64,000 nucleotides of DNA from UBA830 sp038146925 (GTDB lineage: Bacteria; Pseudomonadota; Alphaproteobacteria; MPNO01; UBA830), in the NCBI GenBank assembly GCA_038146925.1, contig JAYQSP010000011.1, positions 1,178,001 through 1,242,000 on the forward strand, in the 5' to 3' direction. Positions within the stretch are counted from its first letter, which is position 1; each line of letters begins with the position of its first letter. The translations under genes were made by a program, and so were the position numbers. The notes below the pieces were generated by a model. That model did not search any database and was not told the origin of the DNA. It saw nothing but the letters and a program-made list of their open reading frames with translations. Positions 57,877 to 64,000 of the stretch are shown here, piece after piece.

Positions 57877-58425
57877 GTGTTGAGCGAAGCCGCAGCGATT
57901 CCGCAGTCCGTCGAATCGAAGCGAATACGAGGCACCGTAAGGTGGTTCAACGTCGTTCGTGGATACGGGTTCGTATCCCCGGAAGACGGTTCGTCGGACG
58001 TATTCTTGCACATGACCGTGCTCCGGCAGGCTGGTTACGAACAGCTTCCGCCGGGCTCGACGATCGAGTGCGTCGCCGTCAAAGGCGCGAAGGGCATGCA
58101 GTGCCTGACCATCGAATCTGTCGATACGACGACCGCGACGGAAGAAATTCCGGAAGGCGCTTCCGCCGAGTTCGGCGGCATGCCGGCGCCCATGGACGAC
58201 GATGGCGGCGAATTCGTGCCCGCGACGGTGAAATGGTTCAATCCGCATAAAGGATACGGTTTCGTCTGTCCCGACGGCACCGATGGCGATGTGTTCGTGC
58301 ACATGGTCATCCTGCGTCAGGCCGGACTGAACGGATTGATTACCGGACAGGCCGTGGAGGTCCGTCTTGCGGACGGACCGAAGGGCCTGCAGGCGACGGC
58401 CGTCCGCGCGACCGATCCGATCTAG
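57877..58425 (+). CDS. Double cold-shock-domain protein
   Basis: 182 residues with two cold-shock domains. The first (about 17-86) has RGTVRWFNVVRGYGFVSPED and VFLHMTVLRQAG; the second (about 115-182) has ATVKWFNPHKGYGFVCPDG and VFVHMVILRQAGL. The RNP1 (GYGFV) and RNP2 (VFxHM) motifs for single-stranded nucleic acid binding are present in both. A Glu/Gly/Pro linker joins them. The start is a GTG at 57877 with GGGGAG upstream. Such two-domain forms are typical of alphaproteobacteria, and probably act as RNA chaperones. Confidence 0.92.
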   Translation: MLSEAAAIPQSVESKRIRGTVRWFNVVRGYGFVSPEDGSSDVFLHMTVLRQAGYEQLPPGSTIECVAVKGAKGMQCLTIESVDTTTATEEIPEGASAEFGGMPAPMDDDGGEFVPATVKWFNPHKGYGFVCPDGTDGDVFVHMVILRQAGLNGLITGQAVEVRLADGPKGLQATAVRATDPI

Positions 58426-58482
58426 ACTGCGACACGGAATTTTTCCGCTTTACAGTTTCCCTGTTCGCGAACGCTAGAACCG

Positions 58483-59424
58483 CTACTTCAGTTCGACCGC
58501 GAACTCGGAAATGGGCGGTGTCTTTTCTATCAGGCCCTGCTTTTTCAGGAAGGCAGCAAATTTTTCATAGCGTTTGCTATCCAGCGCGCCCGGGCGCAGG
58601 GCAAAACGGGGCAGCGTGTCGCGCCAGGCCCGTTTGTTGAGCTCGTCGTTCAGATCCTTGCGTCCCCTGATGAAGAGCTTCCAGCTTTGGTCCGGATGGT
58701 TGACCAGGTACTGGACGCCCCGTTCGAGGGCGTCGACGAAATTGCGGATGGACGCTTTTCCCTGGTCCTTGCGGTTGGCGACGACAATGAGTTCGTCATA
58801 GGCGGGCACGCCTTCTTCCTCGACGTAAAAGGCGCGACCTGGTTTTTTCAGAATATCAAGCTGGTTGAGCTCGAAATTTCGATAGGCGCCGATCACGGCA
58901 TCGACTTTGCCGGAAATTAGGGACGGTGACAGGGAAAAATTGACATTCACCAGTTTGACGTCGTTCAAGGTCAGGCCATTCTTTTCCAGCATTGCGCGGA
59001 GGATAGCGTCCTCGAACCCGCCGACCGAAAACCCGACGGTTTTGCCCTTCAGGTCGGCGACGGATCTGATCGGTCCGTCGCGCAGGACGACGAGCGAGCT
59101 GAGCGGTGTTGCTACCAGCGTGGCGACGCGCACCAGAGGCAGGCCCCGGTCCGCCTGCATGTGCAGTTGAGGCTGATAGGAAATGGCGAGATCGGCCTTG
59201 CCGGCGGCGACCAGCTTGGGCGGATCGTTGGGATCGGCTGGCGCCTTGAATTCCACGTCCAGCCCGGCATCCCGAAAGTATCCCCGTTCCAGCGCGACAT
59301 AGAGGGGCGCATGGTCGGGATTGATGAACCAGTCCAGCAGGACCGTCATTTTCTCCGCCGCCGCGGATGGCCCGGACACGAGCGTCGCCAGGGCAAGAAC
59401 GAGTGTGGCTACAAGGTGTTTCAT
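58483..59424 (-). CDS. thiY: ThiY-type substrate-binding protein for a thiamin-pyrimidine precursor
   Basis: 313 residues with a signal peptide (MKHLVATLVLALATLVSGPS, cut near SAAA). The mature NMT1/THI5-like fold begins KMTVLLDWFINPDHAPLYVA, the typical opening of ThiY proteins, and holds DLAISYQPQLHMQADRGLP and LKGKTVGFSVGG. It should bind a formylaminopyrimidine or HMP-type ligand in the periplasm. The start at 59424 has AAGGAAG upstream and overlaps the permease gene by four bases. The TPP riboswitch before the operon ties it to thiamin. Confidence 0.9.
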   Translation of the reverse strand: MKHLVATLVLALATLVSGPSAAAEKMTVLLDWFINPDHAPLYVALERGYFRDAGLDVEFKAPADPNDPPKLVAAGKADLAISYQPQLHMQADRGLPLVRVATLVATPLSSLVVLRDGPIRSVADLKGKTVGFSVGGFEDAILRAMLEKNGLTLNDVKLVNVNFSLSPSLISGKVDAVIGAYRNFELNQLDILKKPGRAFYVEEEGVPAYDELIVVANRKDQGKASIRNFVDALERGVQYLVNHPDQSWKLFIRGRKDLNDELNKRAWRDTLPRFALRPGALDSKRYEKFAAFLKKQGLIEKTPPISEFAVELK

Positions 59425-60191
59425 CGGTCTTCCTTTTCGATGGAAATTTCGGTCTGCCATGGCGCCAGGCGTCGGGCGATGGCATCGATGGCAAAATAGA
59501 AACCGCAGGCTATGACGGCGAGCGTGAACAGGGCGGCGAACATCAGGTCGATCTGCACCCGGGCATTGGCGTGGAGCATCAGGTATCCGAGCCCTGCGCT
59601 GGAGCCCACCCATTCCCCTACAACGGCACCGATGGGGGCGACGGCCGCCGCCACCCGCAGGCCCGATCCCAGCGCAGGCAGAGCTGCGGGCAGCCGGATG
59701 CGCAGAAGTTCCGACCGGCGCGTGGCGTTCATGACGCGGGCAAGATCGACCCACCCCGGATCGGTGCGCCGCAGCCCGTCGTGAAATGCAGCCGTGACCG
59801 GGAAATAGATGATCAGTACGGCCATTGCGATCTTGGATTCCATGCCGTAGCCCAGCCAGAGCGTCAGGATCGGTGCAAGGGCGAAGACCGGTATTGCCTG
59901 GCTTACCACCAGGACCGGCATCAGCCACAGCCGGGCCGGGCGGAAATAGGTCATGATCAGGGCGCTTGCCATCCCGACGGTGGTGCCGATGACAAATCCC
60001 GCAAGTATCTCGATCAGCGTGACGCCGGCGTTCGACATCAGGGTGTCGAACCGGCCGCCGAATGCGTCCACGACGCTGGCCGGTCCGGGTAGAATGTACG
60101 GCGGCACGGCGGTCACCAGAACCACCAGCTGCCAAACGACGACCAGACCGGCAAAGACGACCAGCGGCCGGATAAGGGAGGCTGCGTTCAT
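59421..60191 (-). CDS. thiX: ABC transporter permease (ThiX-type)
   Basis: 256 residues, six membrane helices, with the permease EAA-type loop AFHDGLRRTDPGWVDLARVM and LPAALPALGSGLRVAAAVAP before the last helices. It belongs to the SsuC/TauC/ThiX family. It forms the channel for the pyrimidine precursor captured by the neighbouring binding protein. Overlaps the ATPase gene and the binding-protein gene by four bases each, so all three are coupled. Confidence 0.9.
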   Translation of the reverse strand: MNAASLIRPLVVFAGLVVVWQLVVLVTAVPPYILPGPASVVDAFGGRFDTLMSNAGVTLIEILAGFVIGTTVGMASALIMTYFRPARLWLMPVLVVSQAIPVFALAPILTLWLGYGMESKIAMAVLIIYFPVTAAFHDGLRRTDPGWVDLARVMNATRRSELLRIRLPAALPALGSGLRVAAAVAPIGAVVGEWVGSSAGLGYLMLHANARVQIDLMFAALFTLAVIACGFYFAIDAIARRLAPWQTEISIEKEDR

Positions 60192-60967
60192 GCCGCCGTT
60201 TCCCTGGCCGCGTCGGCGAGCTGCGACAGCAGTTCCGCCTGAAGCTTCACCAGACGCGGATCGGAGACCTGTCGCGGGGCCGGACCGACGGGCACGATTG
60301 CGTCGCCGAACCGGGCGGGGCGTCCTGTCATCACGTGGATCCGATGCCCGAGGCGCAGCGCTTCCAGGGGGTCGTGCGTGACCAGCAGCACGGTTCTGCC
60401 CCTTAGTAGTTCCGCTGCGACGTCCTGCAGCTGCAACCGGGTAATCGCGTCCAGGGCGGAGAAAGGTTCGTCCATCAGGACGACCGGCCGGTTCTCCATC
60501 AGCGTCCGCACAAGGGCGGCGCGCTGACGCATGCCCCCCGAGCAGGCGGCGGGGAGCAAATCGGCGGCAGCGCTTAACCCGGCCCGGTCAAGCAATGCGT
60601 CCGTTTTGGCGGCCACGTCTGCTGAAACCGTCCCCCGCAACCGCGCGCCAAGATTCGCATTTTCCCGCAAGGTAAGCCATGGCAGCAGGAGATCCTGTTG
60701 GGCCATATAGGAGAGCCGGCCATCGAGAGGCGCATTATCGTCTGCCTTGACCTGGCCGCTCGCACCGGTTTCAAGGTCTGCGACCAATCTGAGCAGGGTG
60801 GTTTTGCCCACGCCGCTTGGGCCTAGCAGGACAGTCCATTCTGCGCTCGGTAAGTTCAACGCAAGTCGGTCGAATAGAACAACGTCGTCGTAAATCAAAG
60901 ACGCATCCGCCACGCGGATGGATGGCGCCGGTCCGGATTGAGGTAGAGGATTTAAATCGTTCGGCAT
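60188..60967 (-). CDS. thiZ: ABC transporter ATP-binding protein (ThiZ-type)
   Basis: 259 residues with a complete ATPase: Walker A GPSGVGKTT, Q-loop MAQQDLLLPWLTL, signature CSGGMRQRAALVR, Walker B VVLMDEPFSALDAITR and the switch His in VTHDPLEAL. It powers the transporter. It is the first gene after the TPP riboswitch; the ATG lies only seven bases after the riboswitch 3' end, so riboswitch folding probably blocks translation initiation. Confidence 0.92.
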   Translation of the reverse strand: MPNDLNPLPQSGPAPSIRVADASLIYDDVVLFDRLALNLPSAEWTVLLGPSGVGKTTLLRLVADLETGASGQVKADDNAPLDGRLSYMAQQDLLLPWLTLRENANLGARLRGTVSADVAAKTDALLDRAGLSAAADLLPAACSGGMRQRAALVRTLMENRPVVLMDEPFSALDAITRLQLQDVAAELLRGRTVLLVTHDPLEALRLGHRIHVMTGRPARFGDAIVPVGPAPRQVSDPRLVKLQAELLSQLADAARETAA

Positions 60968-60974
60968 CGAGAAG

Positions 60975-61066
60975 CACTGATCCCTTCGCCGGCATTACCC
61001 GGATCAGGTTCCAGGGGTCGTCCTCTCTCGAGACCTCTCAGCCGGCCAATCCGGCTCCCCCCAGTG
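60975..61066 (-). ncRNA. TPP (thiamin pyrophosphate) riboswitch
   Basis: On the minus strand the THI-box elements are in order: P1 strand CACTG, GGGGGGAGCC, GGCTGAGAGG, GACCCCTGGAACCTGATCC, GGGTAATGCCGGCGAAGGGA, and the closing CAGTG that pairs with P1. The CTGAGA and CCTGATCCGGGTAAT core segments contact the pyrimidine and pyrophosphate of the ligand. It sits directly upstream of the transporter operon. There is no room for a terminator, so control is likely at translation. Confidence 0.95.
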
Positions 61067-61170
61067 TTAATAAAGAGAGTATGGGAGTGTCCGGGCGGTT
61101 TGGCAAGCCTGCCTAAAACCGGTGCGTCTCGCGGCTGGCAAGCGGTGGCTGCAATGGCTATATCCTTTGT

Positions 61171-61659
61171 ATGAACAGGCTATTTGCAGCATTCCTCGTC
61201 ATTATGGCGCTCGGCGCGCTCGTTGGTCCCTCGCCTGCGTCATTCGCCCAGTCTTCGAACCGGCTTGCGACTTTCGGCAAAGATACGGTGTCGATCGCAT
61301 CTGGCGAAAAGACCCACAAGTTCCGGGTCGAAGTGGCGCTTTCGCACCGCCAGCAGATGCAGGGGCTGATGTTCCGTCGCAAGATGGCGGCGGACGCCGG
61401 CATGCTGTTCGTTTACAAGCGGGAAGCACCGATCGCGATGTGGATGAAGAACACCTACATTCCGCTCGACATGCTGTTCATTGCGCGGGACGGCAGTATT
61501 CTGAAAATTGCGGAGCGGACGGTGCCTCTGTCGGAGGCGACGATCTCGTCAGGCGGAGCGGTGATTGCGGTGTTGGAGCTGAATGCAGGGACTGCGTCCC
61601 GGCTGGGGATAAAGGCAGGAGACCGGGTATTGGCGGCGGCGTTAGGTACAGACCGCTGA
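61171..61659 (+). CDS. DUF192 secreted/membrane protein
   Basis: 162 residues with a signal peptide (NRLFAAFLVIMALGALVGPS to SFAQ). The DUF192 core is clear: FRVEVALSHRQQMQGLMFRR, MLFVYKREAPIAMWMKNTYI, and PLDMLFIARDG. Function of the family is unknown; it may act in envelope or redox stress. It is divergent from the riboswitch operon and convergent with a small secreted protein gene. Confidence 0.9.
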   Translation: MNRLFAAFLVIMALGALVGPSPASFAQSSNRLATFGKDTVSIASGEKTHKFRVEVALSHRQQMQGLMFRRKMAADAGMLFVYKREAPIAMWMKNTYIPLDMLFIARDGSILKIAERTVPLSEATISSGGAVIAVLELNAGTASRLGIKAGDRVLAAALGTDR

Positions 61660-61729
61660 GACGCCGTCCCGGGCCAAAAAATCCAATCGCGACGGGGGCG
61701 AAGCCCGTCACTCGGATATCATCGGCGTT

Positions 61730-62041
61730 TCAGGCGCCCTGTTTGCCGGCGTTGGCGATATGCGGGATTTTTTCCCAGTTTTCGCCCGCCGCAACCATAC
61801 AGGTGGGCCCGTTCGGCATCGTGATGATGATCGTCCAGCTCGATCCGGTCTTGCTCGACAGAACCTCGACGACACCGCCGTTATTGGCGAGCCCAAGCGC
61901 GACGGGCGCTTCGGTGTATTTCGCTGAAAGGTGTTTGAGGACATCGCCGCGCTTGGCGCAGGCCGGTTGCTGTTGCTGCGCCGCTGCGGGAAGACTGAAG
62001 GCTGTTACCAAGGTGGCTGCCGCCACTACTTTACCCAACAT
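61730..62041 (-). CDS. Small secreted hypothetical protein
   Basis: 103 residues with a signal peptide (LGKVVAAATLVTAFSLPAAA, cut after AAA or AAQ). The mature part has two cysteines (QPACAKRGDVLKHLSAKY and NGPTCMVAAGENWE) that could form a disulfide. The opening CAKRGDVLKHL and TSSWTIIITMP-like region (GSSWTIIITMPNGPTC) are seen in other alphaproteobacterial hypotheticals. No enzymatic motif is visible. It should be periplasmic; the role is unknown. Confidence 0.75.
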   Translation of the reverse strand: MLGKVVAAATLVTAFSLPAAAQQQQPACAKRGDVLKHLSAKYTEAPVALGLANNGGVVEVLSSKTGSSWTIIITMPNGPTCMVAAGENWEKIPHIANAGKQGA

Positions 62042-62357
62042 GGTCTTTCTCCGGTTGGTCAGGTACCCAAAAGGAATACCGCGAAGTTATGATCAACCCA
62101 GACGTGTTAACCTTTTCTTACTTTGGCGACGATTATTTTAAAATTTTCGATACATAGTGCTTGTGCATTGTAATAATTGAGACAATTTGTTGGGGCTTCA
62201 TCGTGATTCCCGCTATGCGGGTAACTGCCTTATTCCGGCCGTTCCCCGGAGGGGCAAATGTGACCGGGGTCACAAAAAGAGGTTAACCATTGCCTCGCCG
62301 ACGCCACAATTCCGGTCCATATCCCGTGCACGATAAGAAACCGGGAAGAAGCGCAAA
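62042..62357. other. AT-rich intergenic region with a perfect palindrome
   Basis: About 315 bases without a supported gene. It must hold the promoter of the minus-strand secreted protein. A perfect 14-base palindrome GTGACCGGGGTCAC lies at 62260-62273, followed by AAAAAGAGG, and a small CCCGCTATGCGGG hairpin near 62208-62221. Confidence 0.5.
62260..62273. promoter_or_regulatory. Perfect palindrome, possible operator
   Basis: GTGACC-GG-GGTCAC is fully symmetrical and lies 85 bases upstream of the 47-codon ORF. The form suits a dimeric regulator. No regulator gene is near. Confidence 0.3.
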
Positions 62358-62501
62358 ATGCCGTTTGATTATATCTTGATTTCCGTTCTTGCGGTTGGTG
62401 CCGTGTCCGCAGGTGCATTTCTCGAGGGGGCGCTGTTTAACGGGGCGGAGCGCGCCCGTATTGTCGCAGCGAACCGGGAAGAACCGCGTTTTGGCGCCTA
62501 G
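62358..62501 (+). CDS. Candidate 47-residue membrane protein
   Basis: A short plus-strand ORF with one hydrophobic helix (DYILISVLAVGAVSAGAFL), then a charged, alanine-rich tail (GAERARIVAANREEPRFGA). The ribosome binding site (GGAAGAAG) is fair. It is convergent with the second enoyl-CoA hydratase gene. I do not recognise a family. Composition and spacing make it a plausible real small gene, not a shadow. Confidence 0.4.
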   Translation: MPFDYILISVLAVGAVSAGAFLEGALFNGAERARIVAANREEPRFGA

Positions 62502-62518
62502 CCGGGTGTGCTGAGACC

Positions 62519-63316
62519 CTAATCCGCTTCCGGAGACCACCCTGGCTTACGTTTCTCCAGGAAGCTGGAAATCCCTTCCTGTGCCTCGGGCGATAGGCGG
62601 GCTTTTGCGTTGTATATCAATCCTGTAGTAAGCATTTCTTCGCTTGTTGCATAACCAAGTTCTTCTATTAGTCTGGCGGTGCGCTCGATCGCGTCCGGCG
62701 ATGCGCCTAGAACCAGATCGACGTGATTGGCGATCCGCCTTTCGAGGTCCGTCGCGTCGTCAGCGAGCTCGTGCACAAGTCCTGCGGTCCGCGCGGTTTC
62801 TGCGTCGAAAAGGATCGCGGTTTTTGAAAGGTATCGCATCCAGCCGGGACCGATCCGGGGAAGCATGTAGGCCGCGATGATGCCGGGTGCGAGTCCGATT
62901 TTCACTTCGGATACGCAGAATTTGGTCTTCGCCTCGGCGATGACGACGTCCGAGCACGCCACGAGGCCCAATCCGCCGGCAATCACCGCGCCCTCCAGCG
63001 CCGCGATGACCAGCTTGGGGCTTTCGTTGATCGACCGGTACATATTCAGCAGGTGGCGGGAATCTTCCTGTACTTCCTGTTCCGTCTGTCCGAGAACGTC
63101 TTTCATCCAGTTCAGATCGCCGCCGGCGCAGAATACGCCGCCGTTGCCGCGAAGCACGACCGCCCGGATTTCATCGTTTCGATTGAATTCGGCGAATGCC
63201 GAGGTGATTTCGCCGATCATCTCCGGATTCATGGCGTTCCGCACTTCCGGCCGGTCAAGCGTCAGACGCGCAACCGCATCCTTGGTATCGACGGTAATGG
63301 TCCGATAGACGGTCAT
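62519..63316 (-). CDS. Enoyl-CoA hydratase/isomerase family protein (methylglutaconyl-CoA hydratase-like)
   Basis: 265 residues of the crotonase superfamily. Oxyanion-hole motifs are GGVFCAGGDLNWMKDVLG and LEGAVIAGGLGLVACSDVVI; the end RLSPEAQEGISSFLEKRKPGW is typical. The CAGGDLNWM form and FCVSEVKIGLAPG, where a Glu (of SEVKIG) is in reach, suggest the LiuC/methylglutaconyl-CoA branch, but this is not certain. It overlaps the molybdenum large-subunit gene by four bases, so hydration of an acyl-CoA may follow hydroxylation. Confidence 0.9.
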   Translation of the reverse strand: MTVYRTITVDTKDAVARLTLDRPEVRNAMNPEMIGEITSAFAEFNRNDEIRAVVLRGNGGVFCAGGDLNWMKDVLGQTEQEVQEDSRHLLNMYRSINESPKLVIAALEGAVIAGGLGLVACSDVVIAEAKTKFCVSEVKIGLAPGIIAAYMLPRIGPGWMRYLSKTAILFDAETARTAGLVHELADDATDLERRIANHVDLVLGASPDAIERTARLIEELGYATSEEMLTTGLIYNAKARLSPEAQEGISSFLEKRKPGWSPEAD

Positions 63317-64000
63317 GTCGAGTCTTTCCGGCGGGCTGCCTGAATGGCCGCGTATATGCGGCGCGGCGACATCGGCGTTTCGCCGATCTCGGCGTCGATC
63401 CCGCCGGACAGGAGGGCGTCTCGCACTGCGTTGGCGATGGCGGCCGGCGGGGCGATGGCGCCTCCTTCCCCCATGCCCTTCATGCCGTACTCGGTGCCTT
63501 CCGCCGGCGTCACCATATGGGCGATACGAAACGACGGCAGGGAGGTCGGGCCCGGCCAGAGATAATCGGCAAACGTGCTGGCCTGCGGTTGTCCGTAATC
63601 ATCATACGGAATTTCCTCGAACAAAGCCGTGCCGATGCCCTGCGCGACGCCGCCACAGATCTGGCCGTCGACAATCATCGGATTCACCACCGTGCCGCAA
63701 TCCTCCGCGATGGCGTAGTTTTCGATATCGACGTCGCCGGTTTCCGGATCGACCGATACCACGGCCGCGTGGGTCGAATAAGAAAACACCCCGGACGTTA
63801 TTTCCGGTTCGTACACGGCGGTTTCCTCCAGCGTCGGATCGGCGCCCTCCGGCAGCAGATCCTCGCGGATATGCGCGGTGCGGGCGATTTCCGCCACCGA
63901 CACGGACGCGTCGCCGCCGAAGACCGCCCTGTCGCGGAGTTCGACATCGTCGGGGCTGCATTGGAGCAGGTGCGCACCGATTTCCCTGATCCTTTTGGCC
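63313..64000 (-). CDS. Xanthine-dehydrogenase/CoxL-type molybdenum large subunit, C-terminal part
   Basis: Only the last 229 residues are in the window; the gene continues past the right edge. Family marks are IREIGAHLLQCSPDDVELRD, GVFSYSTHAAVVSVDPETGD, YAIAEDCGTVVNPMIVDGQI, GGVAQGIGTALFEEI and the active-site loop GMKGMGEGGAIAPPAAIANAV, whose Glu in GEGG is the catalytic base of this superfamily. The active-site cofactor loop that separates true CoxL (AYxCSFR) from other hydroxylases lies outside the window. It is coupled to the enoyl-CoA hydratase by a four-base overlap. Confidence 0.92.
   Translation of the reverse strand, partial: AKRIREIGAHLLQCSPDDVELRDRAVFGGDASVSVAEIARTAHIREDLLPEGADPTLEETAVYEPEITSGVFSYSTHAAVVSVDPETGDVDIENYAIAEDCGTVVNPMIVDGQICGGVAQGIGTALFEEIPYDDYGQPQASTFADYLWPGPTSLPSFRIAHMVTPAEGTEYGMKGMGEGGAIAPPAAIANAVRDALLSGGIDAEIGETPMSPRRIYAAIQAARRKDST

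Noticed and set aside
58483..60135. 550-codon frame with an N-terminal extension to the ThiY-type protein
   Set aside because: The added part lies inside the permease gene in another frame. The signal peptide and ribosome binding site place the true start at 59424.

Overview
The window looks like chromosomal DNA of a high-GC alphaproteobacterium, probably a free-living or marine Rhodospirillales-type heterotroph. This rests on the class I PHA synthase, the Ala/Glu-extended ribosomal protein S9, the Mrp-type antiporter operon, the cox-type CO dehydrogenase accessory genes and many fatty-acid and aromatic catabolic families. I see no phage, CRISPR array or intact insertion sequence. The taxon is inferred from gene content, not from a database search.

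Layout. 1-7.0 kb: a gene with an in-frame amber codon, GNAT, cutA, an MFS carrier, a VOC protein, then a minus-strand operon of enoyl-CoA hydratase, 2OG-Fe oxygenase, CoA-binding protein and metY. 7.4-12.7 kb: rplM-rpsI with a clear promoter and terminator, argC, gamma carbonic anhydrase, two tandem AhpD-like genes, MFS. 12.9-22.4 kb: phaC, an OmpA-type lipoprotein, then a lysine/threonine/gluconeogenesis/repair run (aminotransferase, hom, glpX, recJ, a 28-aa membrane ORF, a DUF2062 protein) and tRNA-Glu. 22.4-29.8 kb: a decayed FKBP copy, an intact FKBP, a compact PhyH/DUF1989/hydrolase/RidA operon, a decayed chemoreceptor, a DMT exporter and a FAH-family hydrolase. 30-40.5 kb: an unusual acyl-CoA ligase with an N-terminal helix-turn-helix, coupled to a double [4Fe-4S] protein, a broken FemAB-like gene, a DHP-decarboxylase-like protein, cyclophilin, tag, MATE, an outer-membrane barrel, a maleamate-amidase/maleate-isomerase-like pair and two gene scraps.

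40.5-47.8 kb: a minus-strand cox cluster (coxG-coxS-coxM, terminator, coxD-coxE-XdhC-XdhC-MocA) that lacks its molybdenum large subunit. 47.9-50 kb: a decayed response-regulator/kinase gene and a LigAB-type extradiol dioxygenase. 50-57.5 kb: a nine-gene Mrp/Mnh-like proton antiporter operon plus a small extra membrane protein. 57.9-64 kb: a double cold-shock-domain protein, a TPP-riboswitch-controlled pyrimidine-precursor ABC transporter, a DUF192 protein, a small secreted protein, a 47-aa membrane ORF, a second enoyl-CoA hydratase and the C-terminal third of a CoxL/xanthine-dehydrogenase-type large subunit at the right edge.

The genes point to an aerobic scavenger of organic acids, aromatics and possibly nitrogen heterocycles: molybdenum hydroxylase parts, ring-cleavage dioxygenase, CoA ligase, hydratases, amidase, PHA storage and sodium/proton antiport. 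A second theme is decay. Fragments of a chemoreceptor, a two-component signalling protein and a flagellar rod-like protein lie among healthy genes, several with Trp or Gln codons turned into stops.
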